Source of the DNA: Pseudomonas svalbardensis
GTDB taxonomy: Bacteria > Pseudomonadota > Gammaproteobacteria > Pseudomonadales > Pseudomonadaceae
Length of the DNA stretch: 64,000 bases
Assembly (NCBI RefSeq): GCF_030053115.1
Contig: NZ_CP125619.1
Location: 3,049,501 to 3,113,500 of the forward strand
Direction: 5' to 3'
Both the position numbers and the translations under genes were made by a program. Every line of letters begins with the position of its first letter. Position 1 is the first letter of the stretch. Positions 36,015 through 44,203 of the stretch are shown in pieces. The notes beneath the pieces were generated by a model. It was not told the origin of the DNA. It ran no database searches and saw only the letters and a list, made by a program, of their open reading frames with translations.

Positions 36015-36241
36015 GAAAGCTACCTATGAAAATCATCATCGAAGAATGGGATGGTGACGGTGCGATTCGAATTCCGGATGAAGCGCTGCAGGAACTGGAG
36101 CTGGATGTCGGCGACTCGCTGTATCTGATTGAGGAATTTGTCGGCAACACGCGCTGCCTAGTCCTATCAAAAAAGCCTCAAATCTCGGATCGAATAGACG
36201 AACTCATGGGGCCTGGAATAGCGGACAAAAATGATGACTGA
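36011..36241 (+). CDS. Module gene A: AbrB/MazE-type swapped-hairpin antitoxin-like protein (copy 1)
   Basis: 76 residues from the GTG at 36011; the ATG at 36026 is an alternative but the GTG and its context are conserved in copy 2. The core MKIIIEEWDGDGAIRIPDEALQELELDVGDSLYL is a SpoVT/AbrB DNA-binding fold (beta-turn-PxEhhxxhxlxxGdxv). The second half (IEEFVGNTRCLVLSKK) is the part that recurs as fragments at 42990 and 48510. It overlaps gene B by 8 bp. MazE-like antitoxins repress their own operons, so A is probably the regulator of the A-B pair. Confidence 0.8.
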   Translation: MRKLPMKIIIEEWDGDGAIRIPDEALQELELDVGDSLYLIEEFVGNTRCLVLSKKPQISDRIDELMGPGIADKNDD

Positions 36242-36638
36242 CGCGAATCGTCTCTGGCAACGCGAACGCAAACGACGCTACGCTTTGTGGGATTTAGAAA
36301 GGCTGCAGCCTGGATCTGACCGAGCGATTCAGTACCTTGTGATTCTTGATGAAATTGAGCGCCAAGATCGAGATGACCCCATTGGCGATGCAGCCGCCAT
36401 GTCGGTTGATGAGCTACGAGAATCTGTTCCAGAAACCGAAATCGTGGGTGTCAGCGGATCCCACTTTGTAGTCGTGCTTGACGAGCACATACCAGAACCG
36501 TGGAAAACCCGCTTCGAAGAAGCGAGTACTGGGTCTACCCGTTTACGACAGGGCTGTTATGCGAGAGATTGGGGCCGTTTTTTAAGACTGTGGACATTTG
36601 AGATGCAGCACCTCACGGCACATAGGGAGATGCGTTAA
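36234..36638 (+). CDS. Module gene B: 134-residue protein of unknown function (copy 1)
   Basis: The ATG at 36234 is chosen to match copy 2 (MTDxxRLWQRER). Charged, helical N-terminus (LWQRERKRRYALWDLERLQPG; AIQYLVILDEIERQDRDDPIGD), then a strand-rich middle (ETEIVGVSGSHFVVVLDEHIPEPWKTRF) and a C-terminal helix (ARDWGRFLRLWTFEMQHL). I know no family for it. As the second gene after an AbrB/MazE-like antitoxin it occupies a toxin's place, but it has no PIN, MazF or RelE hallmarks. Copy 2 at 43100 is about 85 percent identical. Confidence 0.65.
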   Translation: MTDANRLWQRERKRRYALWDLERLQPGSDRAIQYLVILDEIERQDRDDPIGDAAAMSVDELRESVPETEIVGVSGSHFVVVLDEHIPEPWKTRFEEASTGSTRLRQGCYARDWGRFLRLWTFEMQHLTAHREMR

Positions 36639-36721
36639 GAGCCTGATGGAGCTGCTCGTGAGTTTCAGGATCGTCATAGGGTTCCAGAGTACTGGCGCCG
36701 ATCAAATAGGCCGCACCGATC

Positions 36722-37171
36722 TCACACAAAAACTCCCTTCTCCAGCTGGCCGATGAGATCGAAGACAGCTTGCGTTTCCACCCTCGTCCCCAGCATGTCG
36801 ACTGGACGCTTCGATCCGAGCCCTCGCACCGGCGAGCTCATCCATTCCGTTGCTGCAGTCGTATCGTTTTCGAAGAGGGAAAGGGCTTCGTCAAAGAGAG
36901 TTACCAATGCAACCAGACGGTCACTTTCCAGGGTGTTGAATCGCCCTGCTTTCTCTCTACGCGCCAACGTTGTGGGTGGCACACAAATCGCCTTGGAGAC
37001 ATCCCCTCGCTGCGCCTGCAGAAGGCTCGCTATCCGGTCTAGAAATTCGAAAGACAGTCCTTCGCGAGCCAGGTCATGAAGCATGGTGCCGCGTGATGGC
37101 GGCCCGAGGGTCATCCAAATGCCTTGTGGAATCTGGGGCCCTGGTTGGTATTCCTTGATCGATGACAGCAC
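36722..37171 (-). CDS. Module gene C: Xre/MbcA/ParS-type antitoxin (copy 1)
   Basis: 149 residues. I place the start at the GTG of VLSSI (37171) because GGAGGT lies 4 bp upstream and copy 3 has an ATG exactly there; an ATG four codons upstream is the alternative. An Xre-like helical N-terminal half (REGLSFEFLDRIASLLQA, SKAICVPPTTLARREKAGRF) precedes the C-terminal toxin-binding domain (LESDRLVALVTLFDEALSLFEND, EWMSSPVRGLGSKRPVDML), where the G-x-RP-hDML box is the DUF2384 signature. Such antitoxins normally pair with a RES-domain NADase toxin; no RES gene is present here. A hairpin sits just upstream. Confidence 0.8.
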   Translation of the reverse strand: MLSSIKEYQPGPQIPQGIWMTLGPPSRGTMLHDLAREGLSFEFLDRIASLLQAQRGDVSKAICVPPTTLARREKAGRFNTLESDRLVALVTLFDEALSLFENDTTAATEWMSSPVRGLGSKRPVDMLGTRVETQAVFDLIGQLEKGVFV

Positions 37172-37190
37172 TTTCACCTCCATCTGAAAA

Positions 37191-37262
37191 ACCTACCACT
37201 AAGCCGGGCCCAAAGGCCCGAAACAGCGACATCACCAGTCGCCCGTCGCCCGTCGCGTAGGT
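37191..37262 (+). repeat. Mosaic hairpin 1
   Basis: Core AGCCGGGCC-CAAA-GGCCCGAA followed by ACAGCGAC at 37202-37230. An outer pair ACCTAC (37191) and GTAGGT (37257) is also complementary. It lies 20-30 bp upstream of module gene C copy 1. Same orientation as six further copies down to 54.2 kb. Confidence 0.65.
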
Positions 37263-37434
37263 AAATCACCCGAGAAGACGAGGTAACGATAGGTAGCGAA
37301 ATCATCCTACGGCAAGAAAAGGCAACTCCGATAAAGCACTCACAGACACAAGCGTCAGTTCTTGAAAAACAGTGATAGATGTCAAAAGCGATCAGAAGAG
37401 AAAGACGCCGACAACGGTCAACTTCCCCGACCGT

Positions 37435-38592
37435 TTAATTAGTGGTTTCTAGCGCCCTACTGATTTCAACGATGCAGTCATGCACACGGGTCAACACTTC
37501 ATCGAGATGACTTTCCGTTGCCTTGTCACCTTGATCCAGCACACAGCGATCCTCCTTGACCACATAGCGGGTCGAGGCAAAATACAGATCTGCCCAATCC
37601 GGAACGGCATGCGCAGGCTGGGTGAATGAGGGAAGTCGATGAGTCAGCACCTGACAATCACGGCCACTGAAGAAAGGAAACACTCCAAACCAGGTGTGCT
37701 TATAGATCTTGACCCACACACCATCAGGCCAACTGCGCAATCGTACATCCAGGTCATACTGTTGCTTGTCTGATTTGGCTGAAAATCTGGTCTCCATCTC
37801 GCTTGCACATTCAACAAATAAACCGTCACTGACCAAACGCTCCTGCAGACAGCGAAATAGCTCAGTCATCTTGCGCGCCTTGCAATATTCGTAATGCTTC
37901 ACGAGGTGTGCGTACGCATCTTCGTTCTGTTGAAATACTTCCCAGCACAGGTGGTTCAGCTCGGAATTACCTGACATTGTTTTTTCCACGTGAGTGATGA
38001 ACTGGTCGATAAAGTGGGCGGCAGCTGGAATGCTGGACGGGGACTGGCGCAGAAGCGCTGCTAGTTCGCCATAGGATTGGTAGTAAACCGGCACACTGGA
38101 ACTTGAGTCGAGAGTGGGGGATTCCCTACCAGTCGGGGTGAGATAAACCAGAGCCCGAGACTCGTAGTTCGGGTAGAGCTCGCACAGCGCTTTTTGATAG
38201 CGCGCAACCTGGTTGTGCTGATCAGCAGCCCAAATCTTGTTTTCTATCGCAATGACGAGACGCAGGGTCGGAAAATCGAGCAAGACATCGATGTGTGCCA
38301 ATTCTCTGGCAATCTTGGCTTTAGCCCCTTTCGTGCCTTCCAGCACCTGCAGTGACAATGGATGCCCCATGCATGGCATTTGCGAAAGAGAGGCAACAAA
38401 AGCATCCCTGAACCACGCGCCCAAACCATGAGCTTCATGCTCATTCATAAGCGCAGCCAAAATGTTGGAATGAACCAGCTCTTTGGAACTCACACCCATC
38501 ACTTTGAAAAGGTCGAAAGCCTTCGTATAGCGACTCAAAGCGGCAAAATTAGAACTGGTACGCAAGACTTCCAGTTGTTCTGAGGCTTCCAT
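37435..38592 (-). CDS. PD-(D/E)XK nuclease superfamily protein
   Basis: 385 residues from the ATG at 38592, which has an AAAGGA site; the open frame runs 27 codons further. Active-site pattern of PDDEXK nucleases: ELAHIDVLLDF (E97, D102) followed by LVIAIENKIW (E117-x-K119), and KxxWAADQHNQVARYQ helix with the Q-x3-Y typical of PDDEXK_4. A C-terminal half with VWVKIYKHTWFGVFPFFSG of unknown role may recognise the target. Stand-alone cargo gene following module copy 1, running toward it. It is likely a restriction or abortive nuclease; substrate not deducible. Confidence 0.8.
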   Translation of the reverse strand: MEASEQLEVLRTSSNFAALSRYTKAFDLFKVMGVSSKELVHSNILAALMNEHEAHGLGAWFRDAFVASLSQMPCMGHPLSLQVLEGTKGAKAKIARELAHIDVLLDFPTLRLVIAIENKIWAADQHNQVARYQKALCELYPNYESRALVYLTPTGRESPTLDSSSSVPVYYQSYGELAALLRQSPSSIPAAAHFIDQFITHVEKTMSGNSELNHLCWEVFQQNEDAYAHLVKHYEYCKARKMTELFRCLQERLVSDGLFVECASEMETRFSAKSDKQQYDLDVRLRSWPDGVWVKIYKHTWFGVFPFFSGRDCQVLTHRLPSFTQPAHAVPDWADLYFASTRYVVKEDRCVLDQGDKATESHLDEVLTRVHDCIVEISRALETTN

Positions 38593-38677
38593 ACCATGAA
38601 TCCTTTTAAGCGATCGAGATGTTCGCTGGGACTGAGGATGGTAGAGCAAGCAAGAGGCATAATGCCATCCCAATAAA

Positions 38678-38860
38678 GAGACAGCTTTCGTTTCCCCCTC
38701 ACCTCCAGCATATCAAGACGACGTCAAAGCAGGCCCACGACATGGCGTGCTCATCCATTTGGTCGCTACGGCTACAAGGCCATCGAACGAAGAAAGAGCT
38801 TCCTGAGAGAGTCTATCAATGCAACTAGGCGGCTGCTCTGTAGGTGACGTTCCAGCTCGT
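38678..38860 (-). pseudogene. Decayed fourth copy of module gene C
   Basis: The DNA retains recognisable blocks of gene C: cagctttcgtttcc, gctcatccatttggtcgc, gagagtctatcaatgcaactaggcgg, in the same order and strand as in copies 1 and 2. The spacing and frame are broken by several indels, and the ends are gone. It lies between the PDDEXK gene and the GIY-YIG gene, i.e. again beside a cargo gene. Confidence 0.6.
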
Positions 38861-38981
38861 CAGGCGGCGAATTCACCTACTAAGGAGTCCGTTACTGAGT
38901 GGCTAAAAACTGAGTTTTGAGAGAGGCTTGAAGATATAGCTTCTTGGATGAGTATACAAAGATTGGAGAGGGTTGTTCGGG

Positions 38982-39872
38982 ATGGCAAAAAAACCTCGGT
39001 TCTATGCAGTTGTACATGGACGTCAGACCGGTATCTTCGACAAATGGGATGGGGGAGCCCGTATTGCGATTGACCACTTCCCGGGGGCTGAGCACCGCGC
39101 CTTCAGGTCACTAGCGCTCGCCGAGGAATGGTATCGGCTGAATACTCGTAATCCGCACTCTCTTCACTCGCCGATCTACCACTTTGATACCGAAATGATC
39201 GCTAAGGCACCAGGCGATGTCGCACTGCAAACAACGCTGAACGGTGAGCGCTCGAAGCGAATCATCGTCTACGTCATCATTGACCCAGAAACGGAAGAAC
39301 CCTTCTATGTTGGCGAGACGTGGCATTTTCCTCGCCGTCAGCAAGCTCATCTGAGAACGGCAAACGCGAGAACGAAACGGGCCGCAGCTAAAATCGCGCA
39401 GATACTTGCCAAGGATCAGATGCCGGCATTCAAAGCAATAGAATTCTGCGAGTCCAAAGAAGCCGCATTAGCTGCCGAGACAAAGTGGATCAAGCACTAT
39501 GTCGAGAGAGGATATACCGTCTGGAATCGTCTGAGAGAGCATAGAGAAATCAAAGAACTCCATCGAGCCCCCAAGATTCAGATGGACATGATTATTGGAG
39601 ATGGCTCTTTTTTACTTGGCCCACATCACTACCGTTCTCGATTCGAGCTCAAGACCAGGTTGCGCAGTTACCTATCACAGTTACCCTACGGTTTGGTGGC
39701 TAATCCTACAGCGGTCGAAAAGCTCAGGTTGATATGGGATACGACTCAACCGGCTTCACCTGCGGTGCAGTTCTGGGTCGTGCCTGGAGAACTCATACAC
39801 CGGCTTCAAGTGGTGCAGGCGGATGGAGCTACCGCCGATTTTGATTACGCAGCAGCTATTGATCGTATCTGA
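38982..39872 (+). CDS. Fusion of a viroplasmin/RNase H1 N-terminal domain with a GIY-YIG nuclease domain
   Basis: 296 residues from the ATG at 38982. Residues 6-51 (RFYAVVHGRQTGIFDKWD, FRSLALAEEWY) form the small RNA-DNA hybrid-binding domain found at the N-terminus of RNase H1 and in caulimovirus viroplasmin. Residues 95-182 look like a GIY-YIG nuclease: IVYVIIDPETEEPFYVGET, FPRRQQAHLR (R118/R119), ETKWIKHY with catalytic E166, and VWN with N182. The C-terminal 110 residues are unknown. A hybrid-binding module on a nuclease suggests action on R-loops or replication intermediates. Confidence 0.75.
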   Translation: MAKKPRFYAVVHGRQTGIFDKWDGGARIAIDHFPGAEHRAFRSLALAEEWYRLNTRNPHSLHSPIYHFDTEMIAKAPGDVALQTTLNGERSKRIIVYVIIDPETEEPFYVGETWHFPRRQQAHLRTANARTKRAAAKIAQILAKDQMPAFKAIEFCESKEAALAAETKWIKHYVERGYTVWNRLREHREIKELHRAPKIQMDMIIGDGSFLLGPHHYRSRFELKTRLRSYLSQLPYGLVANPTAVEKLRLIWDTTQPASPAVQFWVVPGELIHRLQVVQADGATADFDYAAAIDRI

Positions 39873-39987
39873 CGGCTGTCTTAGCCCTTCAATGTTTTAC
39901 TTAGGGCAAGTATCGGCACCTTGGATTAGAGGGTGACAGCCGATTCCGCTCACATCATGAACTACATCCGCAAGGGACTGATCCCCA

Positions 39988-41106
39988 ATGACTGCTAATT
40001 CAGAAATACCGTTCACAGACTTAGTCAAACAGACCGTGAAAGCTAATGCCAGCCAACTGGTTACGGCCGGCGCCGCCCTGACAGGCCTCGGTTTTATCCT
40101 TACGTTCTGTGTTTTGTACACCTATCTACACGCGATTGGATATCCAAACCTGTTAAGCCCTGCATTGGGGAACGCCAGCGCCCTGCTCCCGTGGATTGTC
40201 ATTTCCACACTTATGCTCGTGCTGTATCTAGCGAGCCTAATGGTCACTTCCGCGTTCTATGCAGCGGCGTTGACCCCCTTCAAAAACAACCCCTCGTTTA
40301 TGGCTTTGATGCTGATACTTCCCTCATTAGCAGGCATCGCAGCGATGGTGTGGTCGGTAGTTATTCGCCAACGCACAAGTGTGTTTTTCGTAGTTACCTT
40401 CTCAGCGGTGACTGTCATAATTGCCACTCTGGTGATGCTTTTGATACCAAAATTCTGGGCAACAGTAAGGGACGCCGCTAGCCAAGCTTCACCGGCTCAG
40501 AATGCGAAAAATAAATGGATGGCAACAATCGTTGGCCTGATCGGGACGGTGTGGGGGACGGCACTGTCTGCAATGTTCCCAATGCTCCTCCTCATCAAAA
40601 CCTACCCGTGGCCCGCAGACAGCTACGAACTGTACAAATTTGCTGGTATATGCGTCACCGTATCGGGACTCAGTCTCCTTCCGGCTGCAGCCTTTTACAT
40701 TTGTAAAGATGGGCTGTGGAAGCGTACACGCTACACATTGGCTGGAATGATGCTGGTGGTGGCAAGCGCGCTTTACTTTGCCCCTGCGACCATACCGAAG
40801 GTGGTCGACCAAGCCGCGAAAATCATCGGTATCAAGAGCCTTGAGGTTTCGTCTTTCATCATCAAGGACACCTATGCTGCCGAAGATTTCGATTCGCGGT
40901 GGGGGGAAGTCAAAACGCTTAGGAGTTATCCAGTTGTCGAGGCATTCCCTTTGTTTACTCTCGGTGACCTCCTCCTGCTCTGTCCCAAGTCGCTTGCACC
41001 CACCGAATTACTAGACTGGCCGGTGGTGACCCGAGCGTGCCTGCTGTTGGACGCCAAGACCACGAAACAGATGCCGGAGAAGACAGTGAAGGCGCCAAAG
41101 ACCTAG
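39988..41106 (+). CDS. Polytopic membrane protein, unknown
   Basis: 372 residues. About seven hydrophobic segments (around 24-46, 67-93, 103-121, 129-152, 173-194, 209-227, 238-255), then a soluble C-terminal domain of about 110 residues starting after IPKVVDQAAKIIGIKS, with SSFIIKDTYAAEDFDS and FTLGDLLLLCPKSL. No recognised transporter signature. It follows the GIY-YIG gene by 115 bp on the same strand. In defence islands such membrane proteins often act as pore-forming effectors, but there is no direct evidence here. Confidence 0.6.
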   Translation: MTANSEIPFTDLVKQTVKANASQLVTAGAALTGLGFILTFCVLYTYLHAIGYPNLLSPALGNASALLPWIVISTLMLVLYLASLMVTSAFYAAALTPFKNNPSFMALMLILPSLAGIAAMVWSVVIRQRTSVFFVVTFSAVTVIIATLVMLLIPKFWATVRDAASQASPAQNAKNKWMATIVGLIGTVWGTALSAMFPMLLLIKTYPWPADSYELYKFAGICVTVSGLSLLPAAAFYICKDGLWKRTRYTLAGMMLVVASALYFAPATIPKVVDQAAKIIGIKSLEVSSFIIKDTYAAEDFDSRWGEVKTLRSYPVVEAFPLFTLGDLLLLCPKSLAPTELLDWPVVTRACLLLDAKTTKQMPEKTVKAPKT

Positions 41107-41145
41107 ATCAAAACAAAAGAGAGTCCAGCAACCAGACCGCTACCA

Positions 41146-41204
41146 GAGCTTCGTCAACGTATCGTTGCGGCGCTAGCCGGGCCTCGTTGGCCCGAACGAG
41201 CGAC
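41146..41204 (+). repeat. Mosaic hairpin 2, fused to a 31-bp piece of the pseudo-Fic gene
   Basis: Core AGCCGGGCC-TCGTT-GGCCCGAACGAGCGACC at 41175-41204. The 31 bp just before (41146-41176, gagcttcgtcaacgtatcg onward) are a near-copy of 44531-44561 inside the Fic-like gene, with two differences, and end where the hairpin starts. Downstream about 45 bp (to cagcttagcta, 41240) resemble the sequence after hairpin 5 at 48.8 kb. Confidence 0.6.
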
Positions 41205-41417
41205 CTTTCATTCACGCCACTTCATACCGCAGCTTAGCTACGAGCAAGCGATGACTCGAAAGCAAAATTAATTGAGCACAACCTCCCCTCTGACCGCCCG
41301 CGAAATCTGCCAGGTGCTGATGGACGTCGCGCTTGGCATGTCGCGCCAGAGATAGCTCAACAGCTTGTACGCAAAAGCACGTATCCATTACCGACTCAAA
41401 AGCAAGGAAACCCACTC

Positions 41418-41654
41418 GTGAAAAAGCCACCTATGAAAATCATCATCGAAGAATGGGATGGTGACGGTGCGATTAGAATTCCTGATGAGGCGTTGCAGGA
41501 GCTCGAACTGGATGTCGGCGACGCTGTGTACCTGATAGAAGAATTTGTCGGCAACACGCGCTGCCTCGTCCTATCGAAGACACTTCAAATTGCGGATCGA
41601 ATAGACGAGCTGACTGAAGCGTGGGATAGCGGAGTGAATGAAGGCAGGCGGTAG
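41418..41654 (+). CDS. Module gene A: AbrB/MazE-type protein (copy 2)
   Basis: 78 residues from GTG (AAGGA site upstream). Nearly identical to copy 1 through MKIIIEEWDGDGAIRIPDEA and LELDVGDAVYLIEEFVGN, then diverging at the C-terminus (LTEAWDSGVNEGRR). Gene B does not follow; instead a DUF3800 gene runs toward it from the other strand. The C-terminal part is closer to the 48510 fragment (DELTEAW) than to copy 1. Confidence 0.8.
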   Translation: MKKPPMKIIIEEWDGDGAIRIPDEALQELELDVGDAVYLIEEFVGNTRCLVLSKTLQIADRIDELTEAWDSGVNEGRR

Positions 41655-41741
41655 CGAACGGCCGCGTTTGGCATAGAGATCAAGCACGGCGCGATCATCC
41701 AGACGCCCGTCACATAATCAGCTGCGCCGTAAATCCCGAAC

Positions 41742-42902
41742 CTACAAGGCCTCAAGCGATAATAGTAACTTCCTTATCTGGGCGAATCGGTCTTCTGCCA
41801 GGATGTCGTACTCCCCTACGCTGCTGAGGCGATAAACATCCCGTGCTTTCTTGACTCGATCTAGAAGCGGCAGAATCTGGCTCGATGCGAGTTCCAGGAA
41901 ATCATTGATGTCTGCGCGGGTTTGGGGGATTTTGTACCCCTTCGTAGCGCTAGCAATTATCACCTCGGAGTCACGCAGCTTCGCGATTCCGCTAGATCTG
42001 ATTTTTTGATCACCGAGCCCCTGAAATCCTCTATTCGCTAGATGCTTGGCGATGTCCTCAGTAGATACGTACTCATCACTGACGAATTCGCTTCTAAATC
42101 GCAAGAAATCTAGGATACAAAGCTGTAGGCGCTCATCCTCATTCGGATGGTCGCCAACCTTTGCGAGAAACTGATCTGCCTGCTTCAACGCCTGCTGATG
42201 TACACGGTAGTCCGCATACGCGGACTCGCTCATCGGCGGTGGGATGAGCGACTGATACTTCGGTGGCCATTCCAGCAGTCCCAAGGTTTGGTTACGCAGG
42301 ATGTTCTTGTATACCTCGACCACATCGTTTGAAGCCTTGCCTTCGTAGATGTGGGCCACCGTGCCGGCGAAGAAATCTGCTACCTGGATCAGGACATCGC
42401 TATCGCTGCTTTTGGTCTGAAAAGCCGAGTCCCCAAAAAGATCATCGGAGTATCGTGCCGCCACGTACTCCCGCAGGCTAGTCTGAAACTCAGACCCTCC
42501 GTGCTCATCGACGGTCATGTGCAAATCGGTGCAGTGATTGAACAGGCGCTCGTACAAGAGGTTATTCACGCTCTTGATGAAGGATTGCTTGAATTGCAGC
42601 CCTCCATCCTTGTGCACGCGGCTTTTATCCACGACCGTGAAATAAAGCTTCAGGGGCAGCTCGGATAGATCTAGCAGAATTTTCCGACGGCGATCCGAAT
42701 CCTTGGCTTTGAGCTTGCTGGACTTGATCTCACCCGTTTGAAAGTGCTGTAAGCGCAGCGCCTCTGCACGCTCGTAAGCCTCCGGCAGGTTTTTCTCGGT
42801 GATGATGATCGAGCAGATCACAAAAAAGCCTGAGCTTCCCGATTTCGACGTATCTAGGTCATGATTGCCAGACTCATCGACGAATGCGAACGTCCTTCCC
42901 AC
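41742..42902 (-). CDS. DUF3800 protein with a C-terminal winged-helix-like domain
   Basis: 386 residues; GTG start with GGAG 7 bp upstream. Residues 1-190 are the DUF3800 RNase H-like fold: FAFVDESGNHD (D9, E10), MTVDEHGG (D132) and VLIQVADFFAG (D176), a probable metal-dependent nuclease. The C-terminal 190 residues include EYVSTEDIAKHLANRGFQGLGDQKIRSSG and SEVIIASATKGYKIPQT, which look like a winged helix that could bind DNA or a regulator. Located exactly between the complete gene A copy 2 and a truncated gene A copy 3. DUF3800 proteins occur often in defence islands as single genes. Confidence 0.82.
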   Translation of the reverse strand: MGRTFAFVDESGNHDLDTSKSGSSGFFVICSIIITEKNLPEAYERAEALRLQHFQTGEIKSSKLKAKDSDRRRKILLDLSELPLKLYFTVVDKSRVHKDGGLQFKQSFIKSVNNLLYERLFNHCTDLHMTVDEHGGSEFQTSLREYVAARYSDDLFGDSAFQTKSSDSDVLIQVADFFAGTVAHIYEGKASNDVVEVYKNILRNQTLGLLEWPPKYQSLIPPPMSESAYADYRVHQQALKQADQFLAKVGDHPNEDERLQLCILDFLRFRSEFVSDEYVSTEDIAKHLANRGFQGLGDQKIRSSGIAKLRDSEVIIASATKGYKIPQTRADINDFLELASSQILPLLDRVKKARDVYRLSSVGEYDILAEDRFAQIRKLLLSLEAL

Positions 42903-42989
42903 GCAACTACTCCATCAGTCAAAGCGCAATGCGCCGCGACTCGCATGTTACCTGAGTTCCAGGCGGGCGCAGCCATATGGTCAGCTAGT

Positions 42990-43097
42990 CTGGTAGAGGA
43001 ATTTGTCGGCAACACGCGCTGCCTTATCCTATCGAAAAAGCCTCATATTGAGGATCGAATAGGCGACCTCTCCGGCGCCTGGAATAGCGGACAATAA
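42990..43097 (+). pseudogene. Module gene A: 3' part only (copy 3)
   Basis: The frame begins abruptly at LVEEFVGNTRCLILSKK and runs to the normal end (GAWNSGQ). The N-terminal DNA-binding half is replaced by the upstream region of the DUF3800 gene. Gene B follows after 2 bp in the intact order. The junction is at the same codon as in the 48510 fragment. Confidence 0.8.
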
Positions 43098-43099
43098 AG

Positions 43100-43504
43100 A
43101 TGACCGACACGACTCGTCTCTGGCAGCGCGAACGCTCACGTCGCTATGCACTGTGGGATTTAGAAAAACTGCAACCTGGATCTGACCGAGCGATTCAGTG
43201 CCTTGCGATTCTTGATGAAATTGAGCGCCAAGATCGAGATGACCCCATTGGCGATACAGTCGCCATATCGGTTGATGAGCTAAGAGAATCTGTCCCAGAA
43301 AGCGAGATCGTGGGAGTCAGCGGATCCCACTTTGTAGTCGTGCTTGACGAGCACATACCGGAACCGTGGAAGACTCGTCTCGAAGTTGCGAGTACTGGGT
43401 CTACCCGTTTACAGGAGGGTTGCTATGCGAGAGATTGGCGTCGGTTTTTACGACTATGGACAGCCGAGATGCAGCACCTCGCAGCGTATAGGGAGATGCG
43501 TTAA
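43100..43504 (+). CDS. Module gene B: 134-residue protein (copy 2)
   Basis: Full-length paralogue of 36234-36638, with the same ends (MTDTTRLWQRER to HLAAYREMR) and most changes conservative, so selection seems to have kept the protein. Its gene A partner is truncated to the C-terminal half, which means B is now without its putative regulator. Gene C copy 2 follows convergently 83 bp downstream, the same layout as in copy 1. Confidence 0.65.
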   Translation: MTDTTRLWQRERSRRYALWDLEKLQPGSDRAIQCLAILDEIERQDRDDPIGDTVAISVDELRESVPESEIVGVSGSHFVVVLDEHIPEPWKTRLEVASTGSTRLQEGCYARDWRRFLRLWTAEMQHLAAYREMR

Positions 43505-43587
43505 ACCCGATGGGGGTATTCGTAAGTCTGAGGATCGTCAGAGGATGCCAGGGTGGTGGAACCATCAAAAAGTCAGCCCGACGGGTC

Positions 43588-44037
43588 TCACACAAGAACT
43601 CCCTTCTCCAGCTGCCCGATAAGATCGAATACGGCTTTCGTTTCCACCCTCGTCCCCAGCATGTCGACTGGACGCTTCGATCCGAGCCCTCGCACCGGCG
43701 AGCTCATCCATTCCGTTGCTGCAGTCGTATCGTTTTCGAAGAGGGAAAGGGCTTCGTCAAAGAGAGTTACCAATGCAACTAGGCGGTCGCTTTCTACGGT
43801 GTCGAACCGCCCAGCTTTCGCCCTACGGGCCAACGTTGTGGGAGACATGTAAATAGATTTGGAAATAATCCCTCGCGGCACCTGAAGAAGGCACGTTATC
43901 CGCGCGAGGTATTCGAATGGCAATCCTTCGCGAACCAGGTCATGAAGCATGGTGCCGCGTGATGGCAGCCCGAGGGTCATCCAAATGCTCTGCGGGTTGT
44001 AGGCCCCTGGTTCGTATTCCCTTATAGATGACAGCAC
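43588..44037 (-). CDS. Module gene C: Xre/MbcA/ParS-type antitoxin (copy 2)
   Basis: 149 residues from the GTG at 44037 (GGAGGT upstream; start chosen as in copy 1). The toxin-binding half (ESDRLVALVTLFDEALSLFE, WMSSPVRGLGSKRPVDMLGT) is nearly identical to copy 1, whereas the DNA-binding half differs (ARITCLLQVPRGIISKSIYM, LARRAKAGRF), suggesting changed operator recognition with a conserved partner. No RES-type toxin adjoins. Hairpin 3 lies about 20 bp upstream of the start. Confidence 0.8.
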   Translation of the reverse strand: MLSSIREYEPGAYNPQSIWMTLGLPSRGTMLHDLVREGLPFEYLARITCLLQVPRGIISKSIYMSPTTLARRAKAGRFDTVESDRLVALVTLFDEALSLFENDTTAATEWMSSPVRGLGSKRPVDMLGTRVETKAVFDLIGQLEKGVLV

Positions 44038-44056
44038 TTTCACCTCCATCTGAAAA

Positions 44057-44121
44057 ACCTAACACCAAGCCGGGCCAGATGGCCCGAATCAGCGACATCT
44101 CCATTGTCCGCTGCGTAGGAT
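44057..44121 (+). repeat. Mosaic hairpin 3
   Basis: Core AGCCGGGCC-AGAT-GGCCCGAATCAGCGAC at 44068-44096, flanked by ACCTAAC (44057) and GTAGGAT (44115), which are partly complementary. ACCTAAC fits the RYYYAAC pattern of integron attC sites, and GTAGGAT misses GTTRRRY by one base. The left side adjoins module gene C copy 2, the right side the pseudo-Fic gene. Confidence 0.6.
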
Positions 44122-44203
44122 CTGTCAGCCCCAGGAAGACATGATATCGAGTGGTAGTGAGGTAATCCTAGCTTGTGAGCTTTCGTGACCTCCACGAAAT
44201 TCT

